Under the pieces are notes generated by a model, which made no database searches, was not told the origin of the DNA, and saw only the letters and a program-made list of their open reading frames with translations. A program made the translations under genes and the position numbers. From Psychrobacter sp. I-STPA10 (GTDB taxonomy: Bacteria > Pseudomonadota > Gammaproteobacteria > Pseudomonadales > Moraxellaceae), in contig NZ_VFYU01000017.1 in NCBI RefSeq assembly GCF_021012795.1, positions 1 to 64,000 of the forward strand: a stretch of 64,000 nucleotides of DNA, read 5' to 3'. Positions 18,240 through 29,261 of this stretch are shown here, piece after piece. The stretch's first letter is position 1; each line of letters starts with the position of its first letter.

Positions 18240-19394
18240 ATGAGAAAAAAACAATTGCTACACCTTATCACAGCAGCGAGTCTATCGATTGCGCCTTTCG
18301 TAGCGAATGCTGCCATTGAACCACCACAAATGGATAATGCAGCTTATGTGCTTATGGACTATGATACAGGTGAAATACTCGCACAAAAAAATGCTAATAC
18401 TCCCTTACCACCTGCATCTTTGACCAAGATGATGACCAGCTATATTATTGAAGACAAACTCATCTCAGGCGAGCTAAAAGAAGACGAACCGGTGTTGATG
18501 AGTGAAAATGCATGGTGTCGAGGTAGTAGCAGTCAATCTTGTATGTATGTACCTGTAAATCAATCTGCCTCTGTCATTGATATGCTACGAGGGATTATTG
18601 TGCAATCTGGCAATGATGCCTCAAAAGCAATGGCAGAGCATATCGCTGGCAGTGAATCGGCTTTTGCAGATATGATGAATCAAGAAGCAGCCAAGCTTGG
18701 CATGGAAAATACCCACTTTGTTAACTCCACAGGTATGCCAGCTGAAGGTCATGAAGCATCGGCACTTGATTTAGCAAAACTTGCCAGAGCCATTATCAAA
18801 AATGGTGGGCAGTATTATGATATCTATGCTGAAAAAGAATTTACTTATAATAATATCACTCAAGGCAACCGTAATGCCCTACTGCTGACCGATCCAACCG
18901 TTGATGGACTCAAAACAGGACATACCAATGCCGCAGGCTACTGTCTTGTCGCCTCCAGTAAGCGCAATGATATGCGTCTTATCTCCGTGATTATGGGCAC
19001 AAAAAGCATGCAAGCACGGGCTGATCAATCGCGTGAGCTACTCAACTGGGGGTTTGGTCACTTTGATACCGCCATACTTGCCCCCGCCAATCAAGTCATG
19101 GCTCAAGCTCCTGTGGCATTTGGCTTACAAGACAGCGTGTCTGTCGCCACCCAAGATAGCCTTAAAGTCCTGGTCAGTAAAGATCAAAAAGACAAACTCA
19201 GCACAGTCATTCAATTAAATGACAAGATTGATGCGCCCATTGCTCAAGGTCAAAGTGTGGGACAGCTACTGGCAGTAGTTGATGGCAAAACGGTTGCCTC
19301 AGTACCATTAATTGCAACCACCTCTGTAGAGCAGTCTGGATTCTTTAAGCGAGCATGGGAACACTTAGTAAACTGGGTCACAGGATTATTTTAA
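18240..19394 (+). CDS. dacC: D-alanyl-D-alanine carboxypeptidase (PBP5/6 type)
   Basis: Trims the terminal D-alanine from peptidoglycan pentapeptides in the periplasm. A signal peptide runs to PFVANA. Penicillin-binding motifs are complete: SLTK (in PPASLTKMMTSY), SGN (in IVQSGNDASK) and KTG (in DGLKTGHTNAAGY). The C-terminal domain ends in an amphipathic membrane-anchoring helix (FFKRAWEHLVNWVTGLF). I prefer ATG 18240 over GTG 18222: GGAAAG lies just before it and the signal peptide then has normal length. The dacA/dacC choice is conventional only. Confidence 0.92.
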   Translation: MRKKQLLHLITAASLSIAPFVANAAIEPPQMDNAAYVLMDYDTGEILAQKNANTPLPPASLTKMMTSYIIEDKLISGELKEDEPVLMSENAWCRGSSSQSCMYVPVNQSASVIDMLRGIIVQSGNDASKAMAEHIAGSESAFADMMNQEAAKLGMENTHFVNSTGMPAEGHEASALDLAKLARAIIKNGGQYYDIYAEKEFTYNNITQGNRNALLLTDPTVDGLKTGHTNAAGYCLVASSKRNDMRLISVIMGTKSMQARADQSRELLNWGFGHFDTAILAPANQVMAQAPVAFGLQDSVSVATQDSLKVLVSKDQKDKLSTVIQLNDKIDAPIAQGQSVGQLLAVVDGKTVASVPLIATTSVEQSGFFKRAWEHLVNWVTGLF

Positions 19395-19430
19395 TATAAT
19401 TTTAAACAATTTTAAATAAAATAATATTAT

Positions 19431-19467
19431 AAAAAAGGGAGACTAAAATATTCAAGCTCCCTTTTTT
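19431..19467 (+). terminator. Strong terminator, probably bidirectional
   Basis: AAAAAAGGGAG (19431-19441) pairs perfectly with CTCCCTTTTTT (19457-19467). It lies between the converging carboxypeptidase and sensor-kinase genes, and A/T runs on both sides let it serve both. Confidence 0.9.
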
Positions 19468-19526
19468 ATTTTATATCTTTTATCTCAAAAGTACATAACA
19501 CCCTATTTATAAACTATCTTTATGTC

Positions 19527-21377
19527 TCACTCAAGCCAACTTTTAATGGCTTGTGCTTGCGCCTTGTGCGATAGCTGGGTCGTTTGACAAATATCGACCC
19601 CCGATGCTAATAGTTCATCCATTTGCTTTTGAGACAAATCATCATAATAATAGATGATTAATAATCGATGGTTTGATTCTAACTGACGGATATGTTCAGC
19701 CAACATCATTGCATCCACTACTTTTACCTGTGATGAAATCATCAACCCTGACGCTGACGTGGTAAAAATATGATTCATGAGTGCATCAATCTCACTAAAC
19801 TCATCGACTTGCGCCCCAAACTGGGTGATCATCGCAGGAAAATAAGAAGGGGGCTTTACTGTATAGAAAATAATACGCTTACCAGATAGTATTTGATTGT
19901 CTTCATTTTGCATCCAAATTTGTAACGGTAGCAACAAACGAAAGGTACTTCCTTTTCCATAAACACTATCAACCTCTAGCTTGCCATCCATTAATTTTGT
20001 CAACCGTTGTGCCACGCCTAACCCAACGCCAACGCCTTCAAATTCACGACTCATTGAAGGATCAACCTGAAAAAATGGCAAAAAGATGTCTTTTAAATTA
20101 TTAGCTTCTATGCCAATTCCTGTATCTGTTATTTCAATACGCCAATAAATAAAACTGTCTTGTTTATCTAAAAATGATTCAACAGTAATACTACCCACTT
20201 TTGTGAATTTCACCGCATTATTTAGTAGCGCATCGAGAACACTATAAATCTTTTGATGATCACCTTTTAAGGCTGTGTCCATATGATGAATACGGCTAAT
20301 CACCTCTATACCCTTATCCTGCGATAATTTTTCATAATTCTGAATGAGGCTACCTAAGATTTTAAGTGGCTCAATCTTTTCCGCCTCAACCTTCATTTGT
20401 CCTTTTTCTATCTTATTAAGTTGTATGATTTGACTTAAAATCAGCTCAAGATCGGTACTGCCCTTTCTAATAATACCAATCGCATCTTCTTGTTCTTGGC
20501 TGGTATATTGATTATCTAATAACTGTAAGCCACCAAAAATCGCATTTAATGAGGTTTTTAGTTCATGAGTGATCATGCTCTGAAAGCTACTTTGTTGCAG
20601 AGCCAATAAATCTGTTGTAGAGGGTGCTTGTACTGAGTTGTTCATACGATGAACTTCAGACTGTGCCTGTTGATACAGGTGTTCCATTAGCTCCAAAGAT
20701 TGATGCAGCTTATTTAATTGCACATAGATAGTATGATCTTTGAATACCCGATTGGTCAGAGGATTATAGCGATCATTAATCTCATCAGCATAATTTGACA
20801 GTGAGTTAATACTATTGATGGGTCTGGAAATCCACCAGATTACCCATACTAACCAGATAAGATAACAAAGCAACAATGCTAATAATATGAGTGAATGGCG
20901 TACAAACCACTGCTGTCTCAACCTGTCAAGATCAAGAGAAACATTGATATAACCTAACAAAGATTGATTAGGGATAATAAAAGGCAATTCTTCTTTATTT
21001 GAGGAGTCAATATTACTGGTAACAGGTTGATGAAAACTGACAATGTCATCTTGTAATACCACCTGCCAATCAGGTTTATTTTCCTCAGAAAAGCTCAAAG
21101 ACTGATTAATTGAATAAAAAGAAATACTCTGTAATGTAGGATCTTGTTCAAGCAAATAAGTAACCTGTTGACCTACAACTGAAATACCATCTGGTATCGA
21201 TGCATTTTCAGCCAATATTTGTGACAAATTTTTTATTTCTATTTTTTTTAGGCGATAATTATCAATTAATTCATGATATATATAAGTACCCACTGCAACT
21301 AAATAAAGCACGGTTGTAGAGATAATAACTATTTTTTTTATGTTCCAACTTAAATTTTTTGGACAAAATCGACTCAT
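19527..21377 (-). CDS. Membrane sensor histidine kinase with a degenerate receiver domain
   Basis: A 616-aa kinase. Two membrane segments (about 15-33 and 157-181) enclose a periplasmic sensor of about 120 residues. A short HAMP-like linker follows, then a HisKA domain with His271 in SMITHELKTSLNAIFGG and an ATPase domain with LLNNAVKFTK, ITDTGIGIE and GVGVGLGVAQRL. The last 110 residues (GKRIIFYT onward) have receiver-like length and strand pattern, but where the phosphorylated aspartate should be the sequence is LMISSQVK, and the N-terminal acidic pair is absent. The layout resembles BarA/GacS without the Hpt. No response regulator is adjacent. It follows der by about 170 bp and may be its own unit. 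Confidence 0.85.
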   Translation of the reverse strand: MSRFCPKNLSWNIKKIVIISTTVLYLVAVGTYIYHELIDNYRLKKIEIKNLSQILAENASIPDGISVVGQQVTYLLEQDPTLQSISFYSINQSLSFSEENKPDWQVVLQDDIVSFHQPVTSNIDSSNKEELPFIIPNQSLLGYINVSLDLDRLRQQWFVRHSLILLALLLCYLIWLVWVIWWISRPINSINSLSNYADEINDRYNPLTNRVFKDHTIYVQLNKLHQSLELMEHLYQQAQSEVHRMNNSVQAPSTTDLLALQQSSFQSMITHELKTSLNAIFGGLQLLDNQYTSQEQEDAIGIIRKGSTDLELILSQIIQLNKIEKGQMKVEAEKIEPLKILGSLIQNYEKLSQDKGIEVISRIHHMDTALKGDHQKIYSVLDALLNNAVKFTKVGSITVESFLDKQDSFIYWRIEITDTGIGIEANNLKDIFLPFFQVDPSMSREFEGVGVGLGVAQRLTKLMDGKLEVDSVYGKGSTFRLLLPLQIWMQNEDNQILSGKRIIFYTVKPPSYFPAMITQFGAQVDEFSEIDALMNHIFTTSASGLMISSQVKVVDAMMLAEHIRQLESNHRLLIIYYYDDLSQKQMDELLASGVDICQTTQLSHKAQAQAIKSWLE

Positions 21378-21546
21378 AATAGGGTCTAACCAATATCATT
21401 GATAACAAGCAAAAAAAGATAGCAAAGCAGTATGCCAAACCTGCCTCACACCAGCTAGAAATTAACAAGTATTGCTCAACATCCAACGTCAATATCTTGG
21501 ATATAAAGAACATTTGCTATACTCAAATTTCAGTGACGAATGCTGA

Positions 21547-22956
21547 CTAACGCTTTTTTTGTTTTTTGAACTTTTGCACCCGTCTACGTTGTCGCTGCTG
21601 TTGCAGTTTGGCTTTTGTTGGTACTGTCTTTTTTCCAGAGTAAGGGTTACTATTCAGTTTAAATTCAACTTTTAAAGGCGTACCCTCAAGCTTAAAGACC
21701 TGACGAAATTCATTTTCAAGATAACGTCGATAACTATTAGGCAATGATCCAGTTTGATTACCATGAACAACGATAACAGGTGGGTTATGTCCACCAAGGT
21801 GAGCATAACGCAGCTTAATACGGCGACCTGATACCATCGGTGGTGGATGCGCTGAAATGGCATCTTCTAAAATTCTAGTTAAGCGGCTGGTTGATACCTT
21901 AAACATTGCTGACTGATAAGCCCGCAAAATCGAAGGATACAGATTACCCACACCCGTACCATGTAAAGCAGAAATGAGATGCACCTTAACATAAGGAATA
22001 AAATCAAAACGACGCTCGATTTCAATTTTAACCATCTGCTTTTTATCTTCAGAGAGCCCATCCCATTTATTAATGGCAATGACAATGGCACGACCCGCAT
22101 CCAGCGCATAGCCAAGCATGTGCAAATCTTGATCGACAATGCCCTCTTGTGCGTCTACCACTAAGATAGCCACATTGGCATCTTTTATCGCTTGCAACGC
22201 TTTAATAACAGAGAACTTTTCTACCTTCTCATCAATACGTCCACGCCGACGTACACCCGCCGTATCAATGAGGACATAGTGTTTACCATCTCGCTCATAA
22301 GGTATATAGATACTGTCTCTTGTCGTTCCTGGCATGTCATAGACCACAACACGCTCTTCACCCAATAATCGGTTTACCAAGGTAGATTTACCCACATTTG
22401 GTCGACCAATCACTGCTAATTTTAGTCCATCTGGAGTCTCTTGTATCTCTTGCTCAGTCATGGGTGCTGTTAAATCGTCTAGTAAATTAGACAAACCACG
22501 TCCATGACTGGCAGCCATTGGATATGGCTCTCCTAGCCCTAAGGCAAAAAACTCAGCTGTAGCGGCATCATGCACCCCATCAATTTTATTTGCTACTAGA
22601 TATACAGGCTTACCAAGAGTGTGTAACAGCTTAGCAATTTCTGCATCTGCACCGACAATGCCAGCACGAGCATCAACAACAAAAACGATGATATCTGCCT
22701 CATGTATGGCAGTGTGCGATTGGGTTGACATATAGTCATCTATCGCACCTTGACCATCATCAGCTTCGCCAATGCCACCTGTATCTACGACAATAAATGA
22801 CTTTCCTTCATGGCTTGCATCTCCATACTGACGGTCTCTGGTCAATCCAGATAAATCAGCAACCAGTGCTTGGCGTGTTTTTGTCATTTGATTAAATATC
22901 GTCGATTTGCCGACATTTGGACGTCCAATTAAGGCAACGACGGGTTTCATTGGCAT
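21547..22956 (-). CDS. der: GTPase Der (EngA), ribosome assembly
   Basis: Essential double GTPase for 50S subunit maturation. The first G domain has GRPNVGKST at residue 10, DTGG and NKID; the second has GRPNVGKST near 184, DTAG and NKWD. A KH-like domain follows, then a highly basic tail. At 469 aa it is of normal size. Last of the conserved ndk-rlmN-pilF-rodZ-ispG-hisS-yfgM-bamB-der run, with bamB 91 bp upstream. Confidence 0.98.
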   Translation of the reverse strand: MPMKPVVALIGRPNVGKSTIFNQMTKTRQALVADLSGLTRDRQYGDASHEGKSFIVVDTGGIGEADDGQGAIDDYMSTQSHTAIHEADIIVFVVDARAGIVGADAEIAKLLHTLGKPVYLVANKIDGVHDAATAEFFALGLGEPYPMAASHGRGLSNLLDDLTAPMTEQEIQETPDGLKLAVIGRPNVGKSTLVNRLLGEERVVVYDMPGTTRDSIYIPYERDGKHYVLIDTAGVRRRGRIDEKVEKFSVIKALQAIKDANVAILVVDAQEGIVDQDLHMLGYALDAGRAIVIAINKWDGLSEDKKQMVKIEIERRFDFIPYVKVHLISALHGTGVGNLYPSILRAYQSAMFKVSTSRLTRILEDAISAHPPPMVSGRRIKLRYAHLGGHNPPVIVVHGNQTGSLPNSYRRYLENEFRQVFKLEGTPLKVEFKLNSNPYSGKKTVPTKAKLQQQRQRRRVQKFKKQKKR

Positions 22957-23047
22957 GGATTATTACTCTCACTAAAATATAAATATATAAGTTTTAAAAA
23001 AACGACTTAAAAATTATGATATCCAAATCGGATAAAATCAGCAAAAA

Positions 23048-24262
23048 CTATTGGCGTTTTAATTGCCAAATACTCACTTGACCAGTCGTACTTTGAGTCA
23101 GCAACGTATTTGCTTGTGTTTGTAGCGTAGACAACGCCCCTTTACCTTTGGTATTGCTACGGCTAACTATCTTACCAGTAGACGTATCTAATAAATGTAC
23201 GACACCCTCTAAATCACCAACTGCCACATAATTACCAATCACCACAGGATTGGTGAGTTGTCGATAGGCAAGCTCAGAATTATCCCACAAAGGTGCACCC
23301 GTATTGCGATTAAATGCTCTAACGTGACCATCTAAAGTGGTCGCAATGACACTATTCGCCGTAGTAGCTAAAGACTTTAAACTGCCTGCATCTTGTAAAA
23401 ATAATATTTGCTCGCTTAAAAGATCAACCCCTACCAACTGTCCACTATAGCTGATTGCAAATAGCTGGCTATTATCTATTACAGGCGCACCATCCACATC
23501 TGTCATGCGCTCCACTTCACTCGCACCAGAAGGAATACCAACTCGGCGTGACCATAATGGCTTACCTGTGGTGACATCTAAGGCATGCAAACGCCCATCT
23601 GCTGTCGCTATAATCGCTGTACTATTATCTAAAAGTACTGGTGAGGCACTACCGCGCACACTAATACTTGGTGCTTGGGTAGCAAACTGCCAAACGGGAC
23701 TACCTGTTTGTAGTGACAATCCTTGTAATAGACCATCATTCCCAGAGACAATGACTCGGTTATTATGAATCAAAGCAGGCGCTAAAACAGTACCCGTTGT
23801 TGGTTGCTGCCAACGTATCTGACCTGTAGAAGCATTTAATGCCACAACTTTTGCTGTCCGTGTGCTCACTATCACCGTGTCACTAGCAGCATCAAAGGCA
23901 ACACCACCCATAATTGCACTTTTTAAATCACTTTGCCACAGTCGTTTGCCTTGAGCATCATAAGCAGATACTTTGCCATCACGGCTAGCGGCAATCACTT
24001 GACCATCATCATAACCAACTTGTAATGATAGTGGGTCTTTACTATTGCCTTTACTACCCACATCTGTCACAAATACTGGTTGCAATAAATCAACGGATTG
24101 GGCTAATTTAACCAATGGGGTTGGTTTATGCTCTTCAGGTTTAATGCCTTTAGTACAACTAACGACACCGACCAAGGCGGTGGATAATAAAGCAACCGTA
24201 ATACCTTTTGTGATACGGCGATACCGTAGCGATGACATTGTATTAAAAATGGTTGTTGTCAT
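23048..24262 (-). CDS. bamB: BamB, outer-membrane assembly lipoprotein
   Basis: Scaffold subunit of the BAM complex at the inner face of the outer membrane. The signal peptide ends in lipobox VVSC (cysteine near residue 36). The remainder is an eight-bladed PQQ-type propeller, seen in repeated DAxxGxxxW strands (YDAQGKRLWQ, LNASTGQIRWQ, LDVTTGKPLWSR, FNRNTGAPLWDN, LDTSTGKIVSR). 404 aa is typical. Between yfgM and der, as in E. coli. Confidence 0.96.
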   Translation of the reverse strand: MTTTIFNTMSSLRYRRITKGITVALLSTALVGVVSCTKGIKPEEHKPTPLVKLAQSVDLLQPVFVTDVGSKGNSKDPLSLQVGYDDGQVIAASRDGKVSAYDAQGKRLWQSDLKSAIMGGVAFDAASDTVIVSTRTAKVVALNASTGQIRWQQPTTGTVLAPALIHNNRVIVSGNDGLLQGLSLQTGSPVWQFATQAPSISVRGSASPVLLDNSTAIIATADGRLHALDVTTGKPLWSRRVGIPSGASEVERMTDVDGAPVIDNSQLFAISYSGQLVGVDLLSEQILFLQDAGSLKSLATTANSVIATTLDGHVRAFNRNTGAPLWDNSELAYRQLTNPVVIGNYVAVGDLEGVVHLLDTSTGKIVSRSNTKGKGALSTLQTQANTLLTQSTTGQVSIWQLKRQ

Positions 24263-24407
24263 GTTATTTACTCACTTAATCATAAAAGTTCTTCAAAATA
24301 AGATAGGTATTGAGCATTGCTGTTTTGACAGTACTTCAAAAAGTATGCAATGATTGTTTTTCAAAGAACATACTTTTTACAATATCATCAACTATAAATA
24401 TGAACTA

Positions 24408-25307
24408 CTACTGTCCTGTAGACTCTACACTGCTATCATTGATTTGGTTATCACTGGCAGCATCAACCGTTTGCTCTGCTTCTGTGCTTGATTCATCCGT
24501 TACATTTTCACTGGCAATATTTGCATCACTAGCAGCAGCATTTTCAACAGTAACATCTGATAAAGAAACAGGTGCGCTTGCAATTAATGCTGGTTTCTTG
24601 GGCATTTCTTGCGGCATGATGCCAATACTTTCCATTTTCAAACGTAAGATTGCTCGATCTTCTTTACGACCTACAAGTAAATTCCAAGCATTTTCATAAG
24701 CACGCTCAGCTTCTTGAGTTTTATTTTGCTGCAAATAAATATCACCAAGCAGCTCTTGTTTGCTCGGCTCAAAAGCATTAGGCATTTCTTTAGAAGCAGC
24801 AGACAACGCTGCATCCACATCACCAGCTGCCAATAATGTAGTGGCATAACGTAGCTGAGTCATTGCTGTTAAACCGGCATCCTTTAAAGGGATATCCAAT
24901 GCACGTTTTAGTGTCTCACTTGCACCTTTATAATCTTCACTATCTGCTTGTTGACGTGCTTTTAATAACAAAGCTTGCCACGCGTAGACAGAGTCAGGAT
25001 AAGCAGTAACCAACTTATCTACCTGTGTTGCCAGTGCGCTGCGCTCAGCTTGTAGTGCAGATGACTGTAAATCAGGATTTTGTTCAGCCAATGCAACTTT
25101 GTCGTTCATCTGTTGGATAGCAGAATACGCTTGTGCCGCTTCTATATCAGGACTGACCGTATGGCTTTGCCAATATCGAAAGCCAAAAAATCCAGCCAAT
25201 GCCAACACAATCGCAGCAATAATATAGCCAGCATAGTGCTTTAATTCTGCTATTGATTGTGCGTCATCGTTGCCACTACGAGGGCTTGAGTTGCTGTTAC
25301 TCACCAT
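24408..25307 (-). CDS. yfgM: YfgM-like ancillary translocon TPR protein
   Basis: Inner-membrane protein that associates with SecYEG and periplasmic chaperones. It has an N-terminal cytoplasmic tail, one membrane span (YIIAAIVLALAGFFGFRYW, about 27-45), and a periplasmic TPR-like region (about 55-230) with YAWQALLLKARQQADSEDY and LLGDIYLQQNKTQEAERAY. The C-terminal 80 residues are Ser/Thr/Glu-rich and probably disordered, longer than in E. coli. Gene order hisS-yfgM-bamB supports the call. Confidence 0.9.
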   Translation of the reverse strand: MVSNSNSSPRSGNDDAQSIAELKHYAGYIIAAIVLALAGFFGFRYWQSHTVSPDIEAAQAYSAIQQMNDKVALAEQNPDLQSSALQAERSALATQVDKLVTAYPDSVYAWQALLLKARQQADSEDYKGASETLKRALDIPLKDAGLTAMTQLRYATTLLAAGDVDAALSAASKEMPNAFEPSKQELLGDIYLQQNKTQEAERAYENAWNLLVGRKEDRAILRLKMESIGIMPQEMPKKPALIASAPVSLSDVTVENAAASDANIASENVTDESSTEAEQTVDAASDNQINDSSVESTGQ

Positions 25308-25409
25308 AATATTGCCTAATAAAATTTCACTTAAAAAACTATCGACATGATCATTCGTATGTATACTGCAAAGATCACTACAAATATCAATAGATCATTC
25401 TACAAATCA

Positions 25410-26714
25410 TTAACCTGCAAAGTTTTCAGCCGAAAATAACCAAGTATCTACATACACAGCTTGCTCACCTGTCTGCATGTTTTTGATACTAATTTGCTGC
25501 TTATCTATTTCATCTTGTGCCAAAATAACGGTCAGTTGTGCACCAGATTTATCCGCTTTTTTCATTTGTGATTTTAAACTAGTGGCACTGGCAGTTTTGA
25601 TGCGTAAGTCAGGACGATTTTGGCGTAATGATTGCGCATATTTTAATCCTTGTTCATAAACATCAGGATGGGCAACCACAAAAACGTCACAAGCAGCTGT
25701 ATCTGCAAATGGATTCACTGCCTGTATTAATAACAACAGACGCTCTAAACCCATCGCAAAACCAATGGCTGGTGCAGACTGAGCAGGTTTATTTGAATCA
25801 GATTTTAACGTTTTTAATTGACCCACTAATCCATCATAACGCCCACCAGCACACACAGTTGCTTGCGCACCCAACTTATCTGTTACCCATTCAAAAACGG
25901 TTTTATTATAGTAATCTAGACCACGTACAAGTTTGGGATTAATATCAAATTCAATGCCAAGTGTCGTCAAATACTGCTGTACTTTGGCAAAATGTGCCTG
26001 TGATTCTTCTCCCAAAAACTCATTTAGTTTTGGTGCATCAACTAATAAAGCTTGGGTATTGACATCTTTGCTATCTAAGATACGCAGTGGATTGGTGCTT
26101 AGGCGACGTTGACTGTCCGCATCGAGTTGATCTTTTTTATCGGTTAAATAATCAACGAGGGCTTGGCGATAAGCTCGACGTTCTTCTGGCTCACCCAAGC
26201 TATTAATCTGTAAGGTTAACTCATGATCAATGCCCAAAGACTGCCACATCATATAAGTCATCGCAATCAGCTCAGCATCTGCATCGGGCAGCTCACTACC
26301 AAAGCTTTCTACTCCCAACTGATGAAACTGGCGATAGCGACCTTTTTGTGGCTGTTCATAACGAAACATGGGACCCATATACCAAAGTTTTGGATTATCA
26401 CCACGTAATAAATTATGTTCAATAACCGCTCGTACTGCACCAGCCGTCCCTTCAGGTCGTAAAGTAATAGGCGTTGGAGGATCAGACTTATCGGTAAAAC
26501 TAAACATTTCTTTTTCAACGATATCAGTTGCATCACCAATGGCACGAGCAAAAAGTTGAGTTTCCTCAACAATTGGCAAGCGGATTTGCTCAAAGCCAAA
26601 TCGATCGAGTACATTTACTAATGTTTTTTCAAGCTGACGCCATTCTGAGCAAGGGCGGCTGACATCTGTTGCTACTTGCAAAATGTCATTAAACCCTTTG
26701 ATTGATTTGATCAT
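25410..26714 (-). CDS. hisS: Histidyl-tRNA synthetase
   Basis: Class II aminoacyl-tRNA synthetase, 434 aa. Motif 2 region [20 protein letters not shown], the HisA motifs [15 protein letters not shown] and [12 protein letters not shown], and motif 3 [12 protein letters not shown] are all present, followed by the anticodon-binding domain. Between ispG and yfgM in the conserved run. Confidence 0.98.
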   Translation of the reverse strand: MIKSIKGFNDILQVATDVSRPCSEWRQLEKTLVNVLDRFGFEQIRLPIVEETQLFARAIGDATDIVEKEMFSFTDKSDPPTPITLRPEGTAGAVRAVIEHNLLRGDNPKLWYMGPMFRYEQPQKGRYRQFHQLGVESFGSELPDADAELIAMTYMMWQSLGIDHELTLQINSLGEPEERRAYRQALVDYLTDKKDQLDADSQRRLSTNPLRILDSKDVNTQALLVDAPKLNEFLGEESQAHFAKVQQYLTTLGIEFDINPKLVRGLDYYNKTVFEWVTDKLGAQATVCAGGRYDGLVGQLKTLKSDSNKPAQSAPAIGFAMGLERLLLLIQAVNPFADTAACDVFVVAHPDVYEQGLKYAQSLRQNRPDLRIKTASATSLKSQMKKADKSGAQLTVILAQDEIDKQQISIKNMQTGEQAVYVDTWLFSAENFAG

Positions 26715-26913
26715 AATGATTTCTTTTCTCTATTCATCTCTATTTATAAACACTGTTTATAGAAACTATTGATAAATGCTATATTTTTAATATAACCAGT
26801 CTAAGCAAACATAACCAGCAAGCATACTTTATTTATTAGCAGTTAACAATGTGGTAATAAAAAACTATCTCTACTATTAACTCACGCCAATCTGTTGATA
26901 ATCAGCTTATCAG

Positions 26914-28029
26914 TTATTTAACTCGAATAATCTCTTTTTCTCGCTTTGCCTCTTGCTCTTTGACTTTTGCTCGTACCATTTTTTCAATTTCATCTGCAAG
27001 TTTGGTGGTATCAATTAAATGGCTTTTATCACCATTACGATAGACCAAAGAGTTAGGGCTGGCTCCAACCACACCAATATCCGCCTCTTTTGCTTCACCT
27101 GGACCATTGACTTTACAACCTATCACTGAAACATCCATCGGCTCACGGATATCCTCAAGTCTGGCTTCCAGATCATTCATCACCCGAATCACATCAAACT
27201 CTTGCCGTGAGCAACTAGGACAAGCAATAAAATTGACACCATTGGCTCGAATATTAAGAGATTTTAAGATATCAAAACCAATCTTAATCTCCTCTTCTGG
27301 CTCTGCCGCCAAAGAAATACGCATGGTATCGCCAATCCCATCAAGTAGTAAACCACCCAAGGCAATGGCAGATTTGACCGTTCCCGTACGATAGACACCT
27401 GCTTCAGTCACCCCTAAATGCAAAGGGTTATCAATTTGTGCCGAGATGAGCCGATACGCATCAAGGGTCAAAAACACATTACTGGCTTTCACTGATATTT
27501 TATATTGATCAAAATCGAGTTTCTCTAAAATATCAATATGACGCAGTGCAGATTCAAGCATGGCTTCACCCGTTGGCTCACCATATTTACGCTGAATGTC
27601 TTTTTCTAATGAGCCTGCATTGACTCCAATACGAATGGGGATACCATGATGTCGGGCACAGGCAACCACTTCACGTACCTTTTTTTCATTACCAATATTG
27701 CCAGGATTAATACGCAAACAATCTGCACCAACCTCAGCCACTGCCAATGCAATCTTGTAATCAAAATGAATGTCTGCAATCAGTGGTACGCTGCTTTGTT
27801 GCTTAATCTTAGCAAATGCTGCGACGGTATCCATGGTCGGTGTAGATACCCGCATAAGATCTGCCCCTGCATCAACGCAGCGTTTAATTTGTGCCAGTGT
27901 CCCTTCAACGTCACAAGTATTGGTATTCGTCATACTCTGTACACTGATGGGTGCATCGCCACCAATTGCCACATCACCCACATAAATCTTTTTGGTGGGA
28001 CGACGGGTGATTGGAGAGGGTATCGACAT
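26914..28029 (-). CDS. ispG: 4-hydroxy-3-methylbut-2-enyl diphosphate synthase (flavodoxin)
   Basis: Penultimate enzyme of the MEP isoprenoid pathway, reducing MEcPP with a 4Fe-4S cluster. Cluster cysteines are visible in [13 protein letters not shown] and in [13 protein letters not shown]. The barrel start [18 protein letters not shown] is characteristic. 371 aa is typical. With ispA (36220-37257) it is the second isoprenoid gene in the window. Confidence 0.98.
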   Translation of the reverse strand: MSIPSPITRRPTKKIYVGDVAIGGDAPISVQSMTNTNTCDVEGTLAQIKRCVDAGADLMRVSTPTMDTVAAFAKIKQQSSVPLIADIHFDYKIALAVAEVGADCLRINPGNIGNEKKVREVVACARHHGIPIRIGVNAGSLEKDIQRKYGEPTGEAMLESALRHIDILEKLDFDQYKISVKASNVFLTLDAYRLISAQIDNPLHLGVTEAGVYRTGTVKSAIALGGLLLDGIGDTMRISLAAEPEEEIKIGFDILKSLNIRANGVNFIACPSCSRQEFDVIRVMNDLEARLEDIREPMDVSVIGCKVNGPGEAKEADIGVVGASPNSLVYRNGDKSHLIDTTKLADEIEKMVRAKVKEQEAKREKEIIRVK

Positions 28030-28246
28030 ACTTTGTCCTTATCAAATCATTGCACGCTCATTAATTATAAGCAGCATTGTAAGCATAGTGGCTAGATAGC
28101 TAGGTAATAATAAATATAAATACAGTTACTTCTGTTACAACTTATGTAACTCAAGTTTATCAAACTGACGAATATACTAAACCTTTGAGTAATAGACACG
28201 AGATGATAAATATCTAAATCATCTTTCTATATAGCTCACATACACA

Positions 28247-29095
28247 TTATGGTGCTAATGAAAAATTTGCCTGATCATTTTGTGCATAATCTGCAAGTGG
28301 TACTTTTACTTGGTTTAGATTTAAGGTTACGTTTTTCACATTATTAATTTGTACTTGAAATGGGGGCTGACCTTTTATTTTGTAACCACCCCGAGGCTGA
28401 TCGCCTGACAGCAATACTGCCCCTGTTGCATCGGTTACTGTAATATCAGTATTATCACGTACCCAAAAGTCTAAATTGGCATCCGCTTGTGCAACAGTCG
28501 TCTCAGTGGTTGCAATGGCTGATCCTGTATTAGCAATATCTAATGCGCTACCCGTCGCTGTTACAGCAGCATCTGTCGCTGTTGTCAGCGCAGCACCTTG
28601 GGCTTGTTCTGAGCTGGATATATTATTAATGGCTATTTCATCTTGTGGATCTACTGCCGTTTCTTGTCTGGCATTATTGACTGTACGCAACAAAAATACC
28701 GCCAATGCAATAAGTGCAATAACAAACAATATCAAAAATGGATTGATACGAAAGCTAGGACGTCGTGAATCACGCTGTAGTGTACCAAGTGGTTTGAGTG
28801 GTGTTTTTATATTTCCGACACTACTTTTAAGATGCTCTGGATACACCGCATCAAAGCTTTTGACAATGGCATTGGTATCTAAACCCAGATATTTTGCATA
28901 GTTTATGGCAAAACCTCGTGCAAACGTCATCTGTGGTAATACAGCAAAATCTTCTGCCTCCAGTGCCTCTAAATGGCGCTTTAATATATGCAGGTGATCT
29001 GCTGCCTCATCCAGCGTACAGTTTTTTTGCTCTCGTGCCCATTTAAGAGTTGCACCAAATGAACGTGAATCTGTATTAGACAACGCTTCCGACAT
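28247..29095 (-). CDS. rodZ: RodZ-like cell-shape protein
   Basis: Links cytoplasmic MreB to the wall-synthesis machinery. The N-terminal helix-turn-helix (FGATLKWAREQKNCTLDEAA to YAKYLGLD) is followed by a membrane span (NPFLILFVIALIALAVFLL) and a periplasmic Ala/Thr-rich stretch with a terminal DUF4115-like beta domain. The open frame runs upstream to 29320 and would overlap pilF, but AGGA lies 6 bases before the ATG at 29095 and the conserved domain begins there, so I call 282 aa. Confidence 0.92.
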   Translation of the reverse strand: MSEALSNTDSRSFGATLKWAREQKNCTLDEAADHLHILKRHLEALEAEDFAVLPQMTFARGFAINYAKYLGLDTNAIVKSFDAVYPEHLKSSVGNIKTPLKPLGTLQRDSRRPSFRINPFLILFVIALIALAVFLLRTVNNARQETAVDPQDEIAINNISSSEQAQGAALTTATDAAVTATGSALDIANTGSAIATTETTVAQADANLDFWVRDNTDITVTDATGAVLLSGDQPRGGYKIKGQPPFQVQINNVKNVTLNLNQVKVPLADYAQNDQANFSLAP

Positions 29096-29261
29096 CTTAT
29101 TTCCTGTAAGTAAAGTTTCAGCCTGCTCAACTGAAGATGATGGCTGATTTGGTGAGTGGTGTTGGTTTGTTGATTTTTGCATTGTATGTTTCTTTATATG
29201 TTTCTTGCTATTTTTCTCATATTCTGTATTTTGCTGCATTAATTTATTACTTTGTACTTCG

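Noticed and set aside
21271..21513. 80-codon frame with hydrophobic content on the - strand
   Set aside because: Overlaps the N-terminus of the sensor kinase in another frame; hydrophobicity follows from AT-rich DNA that codes for a membrane span.
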